Source of the DNA: Crossiella sp. CA-258035
GTDB lineage: Bacteria > Actinomycetota > Actinomycetes > Mycobacteriales > Pseudonocardiaceae
Length of the DNA stretch: 64,000 nucleotides
Direction of reading: 5' to 3'
Assembly: GCF_030064675.1 (NCBI RefSeq)
Contig: NZ_CP116413.1
Location: forward strand, 9,019,501 to 9,083,500
A program made the translations under genes and the position numbers. Below, one piece after another: positions 60,558 to 64,000 of the stretch. The notes below the pieces were generated by a model. The model was not told the DNA's origin and made no database searches. It saw only the letters and a program-made list of their open reading frames with translations. The number at the start of each line of letters is the position of its first letter. Within the stretch, counting starts at the first letter, position 1.

Positions 60558-63401
60558 GTGAACGAGCGCGACGACCGACGGCGTGACGGCCGACCGGGTG
60601 GACCCGAGGAGACCGGTGAGCACACCGGTCAGTGGGTGCCCAACTGGGACGAAGACGACACTCCGCCACCGGGCCCCCGCCAGGGCCCGCCGCCGGGTGG
60701 GCCACACGGCCCGCCGCCCGGCGGCCCGCGCCCCCCGATGCCGCCCCAGGGCGGCAGGCCCATGCCACCCGGCGGCCCCGGCACCCCGCCCCGAGGCGGC
60801 CCGCTGCCACCCCCCGGCATGGGCCACGGCGGCCCGAACACGCCGCCCGGCGGCGCGCCCATGGGCCACGGTGGTCCGAACACCCCGCCCGGCGGCGCAC
60901 CCGTGCCACCCGGCCAGCGCCCCCCGTTCAACGGCGGTCCCGGCCCGAACGGCGGCTTCGGCGGCCCGCCCCGCCAGCAGCACCCGTCGGACATGCCCAC
61001 CGACATGCTCCCCCCGGTCGACGACGGCTACCCGCGTGAGCCAGAGCTGCTCACCCACCGCGAACCCCTGCCGGGCGACCCGGACTACGACGACACCCAC
61101 GTCGTCCAAGCCGACGAGCTGAGCCCGGAGGAGGAACGGAAGCTGCGCAAGAAGAAGATCTGGCGCCGGGTCCGCCGCACCGGCTACGTGCTGGCCGCCA
61201 TCGGCATCATCGCCCCGGTGCTGGCCTTCGTGATCGCCTACCAGTTCGTCACGGTGAAGACGCCGGAAGAGGTCTTCGCCGACGTCAAGCAGGTCGTCAC
61301 GATCAACTACGCGGACGGCAGCGAGCTCGGCAAGATCGTGCCGCAGGGTGGTGAGCGGGTTCAGCTGAAGTTCCAGGAGATCCCGCAGGTCATCCGGGAC
61401 GCGGTGCTCTCGACCGAGGACAAGAACTTCTACGAGAACCCGGGCTTCGACCCGATCGGCATCCTGCGCGCGGTGTTCAACAACCTCACCGGCGGCACCG
61501 GCGGCGGCTCCGGCATCACCCAGCAGTACATCAAGATCTCCACCGGCGACGACGAGCGGTCACTGACCCGAAAGTTCACCGAGCTGGTCAAAGCCGCCAA
61601 GATGAACACCCAGTACGAGAAGGACGACATCCTCACCAACTACCTCAACGTGATCGCCTTCGGCCGCGGCGCCGACGGCATCGAGGCGGCGGCCAAGGCG
61701 TACTTCAACAAGAGCGCCAAGGAGATCAACCGCCCTGAGGAAGCCGCCCTGCTGGCCGCGGTCATCCAGCGCCCGTACGAGTGGGACCCGGCGATCAACC
61801 GGGAGAAGTCGGTCAAGCGCTGGAACGACGTGCTCGACAAGATGGTCGAGAACGGCAAGATCCAGAAGGCCGCCCGGGACCAGATGCAGTTCCCCGAGGA
61901 CGGCGACAAGCCCGGCCAGCTGCGCGACCGGCAGGACGCAATCAGGGCCAAGGGCGGCCTGCAGGGCACGAAGGCGCTGATCCAGCAGCAGGTCGAGGCC
62001 GAACTGGACCGCAACAAGATCAGCGCGGCGGCGATCCGCAAGAACGGCTACACGATCACCACCACGATCGACAAGAAGGCCCAGGAGTCCGCCGAGGCCG
62101 CCGTGCAGAAGGTGGTCTTCGCCAAGGGCCAGCCGGAGAACCTGCGCTCGGCCCTGGTCGCCACCGACCCGAAGACCGGCGGCATCCTGGCCTACTACGG
62201 CAGCAGGGACGGCAAGGGCTTCGACTACGCCAAGGCCTCCCAGCCGCCGGGCTCCTCGTTCAAGGCCTTCGTGGTCGCGGCGGCGCTGGAGAAGGAGATC
62301 GGCCTCGGCTCGACCTTCGACAGCAGCTCGCCGCGGACCTTCTCCGCCAGCAGGGGCTCGCCCGGCTACACCGTGACCAACGCCAGCCGCGGCGGATACC
62401 CGTGCACCATGTGCTCGATCCGGGAGATGACGCAGTACTCGGTCAACACCGCCTTCGTCGACCTCGCCCTGAAGGTGGGCACGAAGTCGGTGGCCAACGC
62501 CGCGATCGAGGCCGGGATCCCGTCTGAGATCAACGACAAGCCGAGCCTCGGCCTCGGCAGCGGCGCCTCCCCGATGGCGGGTATCGCGCTGGGTAGCTAT
62601 GAAGTGCGGACCATGGACATGTCCGCGGCGTACGCGACCTTCGCCAACGACGGCATGAAGTTCGAGCAGCACTTCGTGGCCAAGGTGACCGACTCCGCGG
62701 GCAACGTGAAGTACCAGTTCGACAAGGCCGCCAAGCCCGCCTTCGACCAGTCGAACAGCCAGCGCAACACCGACATCGCGCGCAACGTGACCGAGGCGCT
62801 CAAGCCGGTGGCCAAGTACTCCACCGTGCCGCTCGACAACGACCGGCCCTCGGCCGCCAAGACCGGCACCCACCAGTACGAGAAGGAGAAGGGCAGCCCG
62901 CACAACTCCCGTGCATGGATGGTGGGCTACACCCCGTCGATCTCCACCGCGGTCTGGGTGGGCACCGACAAGAACGAGATCCTCAAGGGCAAGTGGAACG
63001 CCGGCAGGCTGCAGTCCGCGCCGAAGGACATGTACGGCAAGGACGAGCCGGGCTGGGTGTGGAAGGAGTTCATGGACGCCTACCTCAACGGCACCAAGGT
63101 CGAAACCTTCCCGGCCGCCAAGCCGATCGGCCAGTTCGAGGCGCCGGCGACCACCACCAGCGCCGCCTCGACCAGCTCGACCCCCACGAGCTCCTCGGCC
63201 CCGCCGACCAGCAGCAGCGAGCAGCCGACCAGCTCCAAGCAGACCACCAGCAACCCGAACCCCACCTGCGGGGTCTGGCCGTGGCCGAGCTGCAAGCCGA
63301 CCACCACGCCGACCAAGCCGTCCAGGACCACCGGGGAGGACCCGCCCGGTGGTGGTGACCCGCCCGGCCGCGGCCGGGGCGGCGGCAACGGCGAAGGATG
63401 A
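60558..63401 (+). CDS. ponA: Class A penicillin-binding protein (PonA type)
   Basis: This 947-residue bifunctional peptidoglycan synthase has a proline/glycine-rich cytoplasmic tail (about residues 25-140, with a tandem GHGGPNTPPGGAP repeat), one membrane anchor (YVLAAIGIIAPVLAFVIAYQF), a GT51 glycosyltransferase with STEDKNFYE and ITQQYIK, and a transpeptidase with catalytic SSFK, SVN and KTG motifs. The C-terminus is Ser/Thr/Pro-rich and secreted. A GTG at 60558 is chosen; an upstream GTG would add nine residues. Confidence 0.93.
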   Translation: MNERDDRRRDGRPGGPEETGEHTGQWVPNWDEDDTPPPGPRQGPPPGGPHGPPPGGPRPPMPPQGGRPMPPGGPGTPPRGGPLPPPGMGHGGPNTPPGGAPMGHGGPNTPPGGAPVPPGQRPPFNGGPGPNGGFGGPPRQQHPSDMPTDMLPPVDDGYPREPELLTHREPLPGDPDYDDTHVVQADELSPEEERKLRKKKIWRRVRRTGYVLAAIGIIAPVLAFVIAYQFVTVKTPEEVFADVKQVVTINYADGSELGKIVPQGGERVQLKFQEIPQVIRDAVLSTEDKNFYENPGFDPIGILRAVFNNLTGGTGGGSGITQQYIKISTGDDERSLTRKFTELVKAAKMNTQYEKDDILTNYLNVIAFGRGADGIEAAAKAYFNKSAKEINRPEEAALLAAVIQRPYEWDPAINREKSVKRWNDVLDKMVENGKIQKAARDQMQFPEDGDKPGQLRDRQDAIRAKGGLQGTKALIQQQVEAELDRNKISAAAIRKNGYTITTTIDKKAQESAEAAVQKVVFAKGQPENLRSALVATDPKTGGILAYYGSRDGKGFDYAKASQPPGSSFKAFVVAAALEKEIGLGSTFDSSSPRTFSASRGSPGYTVTNASRGGYPCTMCSIREMTQYSVNTAFVDLALKVGTKSVANAAIEAGIPSEINDKPSLGLGSGASPMAGIALGSYEVRTMDMSAAYATFANDGMKFEQHFVAKVTDSAGNVKYQFDKAAKPAFDQSNSQRNTDIARNVTEALKPVAKYSTVPLDNDRPSAAKTGTHQYEKEKGSPHNSRAWMVGYTPSISTAVWVGTDKNEILKGKWNAGRLQSAPKDMYGKDEPGWVWKEFMDAYLNGTKVETFPAAKPIGQFEAPATTTSAASTSSTPTSSSAPPTSSSEQPTSSKQTTSNPNPTCGVWPWPSCKPTTTPTKPSRTTGEDPPGGGDPPGRGRGGGNGEG

Positions 63402-63403
63402 CA

Positions 63404-63444
63404 ATGCGGGGCAGGTGGCTGAACACCTGCCCCGCATCATTTTT
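63404..63444 (+). terminator. Intrinsic terminator of ponA
   Basis: A 14-bp perfect stem, ATGCGGGGCAGGTG and CACCTGCCCCGCAT, with a 6-nt loop is followed by TCATTTTT. It is the most canonical terminator in the window and follows the ponA stop by two bases. Confidence 0.9.
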
Positions 63445-63461
63445 GGTCCGGCTCGGCCGCT

Positions 63462-64000
63462 CTACTTGGCCCCGGTGATGACCTCGGCCGCCTTGCTCAA
63501 CTGCTTCTGAACGCTGTGCTGGTGCTGGCGCAACGCGTCGGCGGACCGTTCGATGGCCTGCTTCTCGTACGCCAGCCGGACCGCAGCCCAAATGCCGGTG
63601 ACGTTGAACCGGTCGCGGCAGGCCACGTCGGCAACCGCAGCCGCACGCTCGGCCGCGGAAGCTGTCTCGCCCGCGAATGCCGGATCATCGTTGGGTCCCC
63701 ACGGATCGCGGTAGTCGTACCCGGATTCAGACATGCATTGACGCCAGCTCCCGAACGCGGCCTTCAGCCTGCTGTCCGCTTCCACCTGCTTTCCCACGTC
63801 CTGAGTCAGGCGGGTCACGAAGTTCTCGCTGCCCGGCGCCGCACCAGGCCGGTCCGGCCGCCCAAGGCTCCGCCTGGCCTCACCGTGGCACCCTCCCGGC
63901 GGAACCGCGATGCCCGCATGGCTTTGCTGCCCCCGACCGGTCAGCACGGCCACCAACTCAGGCAGCATTTCACCCGCTTTCGCCTTGGCCTCATCTGCCA
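63462..64000 (-). CDS. Hypothetical protein (5' end outside window)
   Basis: The frame stays open to the window edge, so the start is not visible; the first Met inside is at 63968. The visible 179 residues contain two cysteines in the SWRQCMSESGYDYRDPWGPN and VADVACRDRF motifs, spaced as in several secreted actinobacterial proteins of unknown function, and an amphipathic C-terminal helix (AYEKQAIERSADALRQHQHS). Only the C-terminal part is visible, so export cannot be judged. Confidence 0.6.
   Translation of the reverse strand, partial: ADEAKAKAGEMLPELVAVLTGRGQQSHAGIAVPPGGCHGEARRSLGRPDRPGAAPGSENFVTRLTQDVGKQVEADSRLKAAFGSWRQCMSESGYDYRDPWGPNDDPAFAGETASAAERAAAVADVACRDRFNVTGIWAAVRLAYEKQAIERSADALRQHQHSVQKQLSKAAEVITGAK

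Noticed and set aside
60630-60990. CRISPR or intergenic repeat array
   Set aside because: The repeats encode a proline/glycine tail in frame with the penicillin-binding protein.

Overview
The window is a stretch of chromosome from a very high-GC Gram-positive actinomycete, most likely a member of the Pseudonocardiaceae. The evidence is the strong G/C third-position bias in every real gene, frequent GTG starts, an XRE/DUF5753 regulator, a GTP-dependent PEP carboxykinase, a PadR gene next to ino1, and a DUF5318 gene next to a PonA-type penicillin-binding protein, an order also found in mycobacteria. No rRNA, tRNA, CRISPR array, insertion sequence or prophage was found. The species was not identified.

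Layout. 1-4345: a coupled MoxR ATPase / DUF5682 / VWA module whose 5' end lies outside the window. 4342-6339: a membrane protein divergent from a DUF2470 (HugZ-like) protein with an IdeR/DtxR-type iron box between them. 6380-8933: an acyl-CoA dehydrogenase and SCP2 pair divergent from a TetR regulator. 8923-12394: a ROK sugar kinase and a polar amino-acid ABC transporter separated by a very long hairpin. 12697-17480: a compact, translationally coupled set of five genes (a decarboxylase-like fold-type III PLP protein, two spermidine synthase-like proteins, a methyltransferase and an EamA exporter) that looks like an uncharacterised polyamine-type small-molecule pathway. Its decarboxylase-like protein lacks the PLP-binding lysine. 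17500-21923: an M20 peptidase, a degenerate PhoD-like gene, and a sodium:solute symporter with its DUF3311 partner. 22134-27133: a septum-formation lipoprotein, a 44-residue membrane peptide gene, two tandem secreted S33-type hydrolases and an XRE regulator.

27235-33947: pckA, a calcium-repeat protein, and a three-gene operon of two dynamin-like GTPases flanking a GrpE-like protein. 34066-39081: a two-component system, a TetR/SDR operon with a double palindromic operator, an F420-type oxidoreductase, an isolated ABC C-terminal-domain-like protein and a universal stress protein. 39256-45724: a hypothetical protein, trmB, a divergent nitric oxide synthase oxygenase, two tandem VanZ-RDD membrane proteins and an SAH/MTA deaminase-like amidohydrolase. 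45714-51131: an SDR, a secreted alpha/beta hydrolase, an MFS transporter and a Tat-exported PhoX phosphatase with a PHO-box-like element. 51338-58258: a decayed MFS gene with its MarR regulator, a fused FAD/iron-sulfur dehydrogenase, a zinc alcohol dehydrogenase, and a divergent MarR/flavin monooxygenase pair with a 20-bp palindrome between them. 58276-64000: ino1 and its PadR gene, DUF5318, the class A penicillin-binding protein with a textbook terminator, and a 5'-truncated hypothetical gene.

Most of the window is housekeeping or ordinary accessory metabolism. The parts least explained by known systems are the 12.7-17.5 kb cluster, the GrpE/dynamin operon, the divergent nitric oxide synthase and the MoxR/DUF5682/VWA module. 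All calls come from reading the sequence. No database search was run, so family names rest on recognised motifs.
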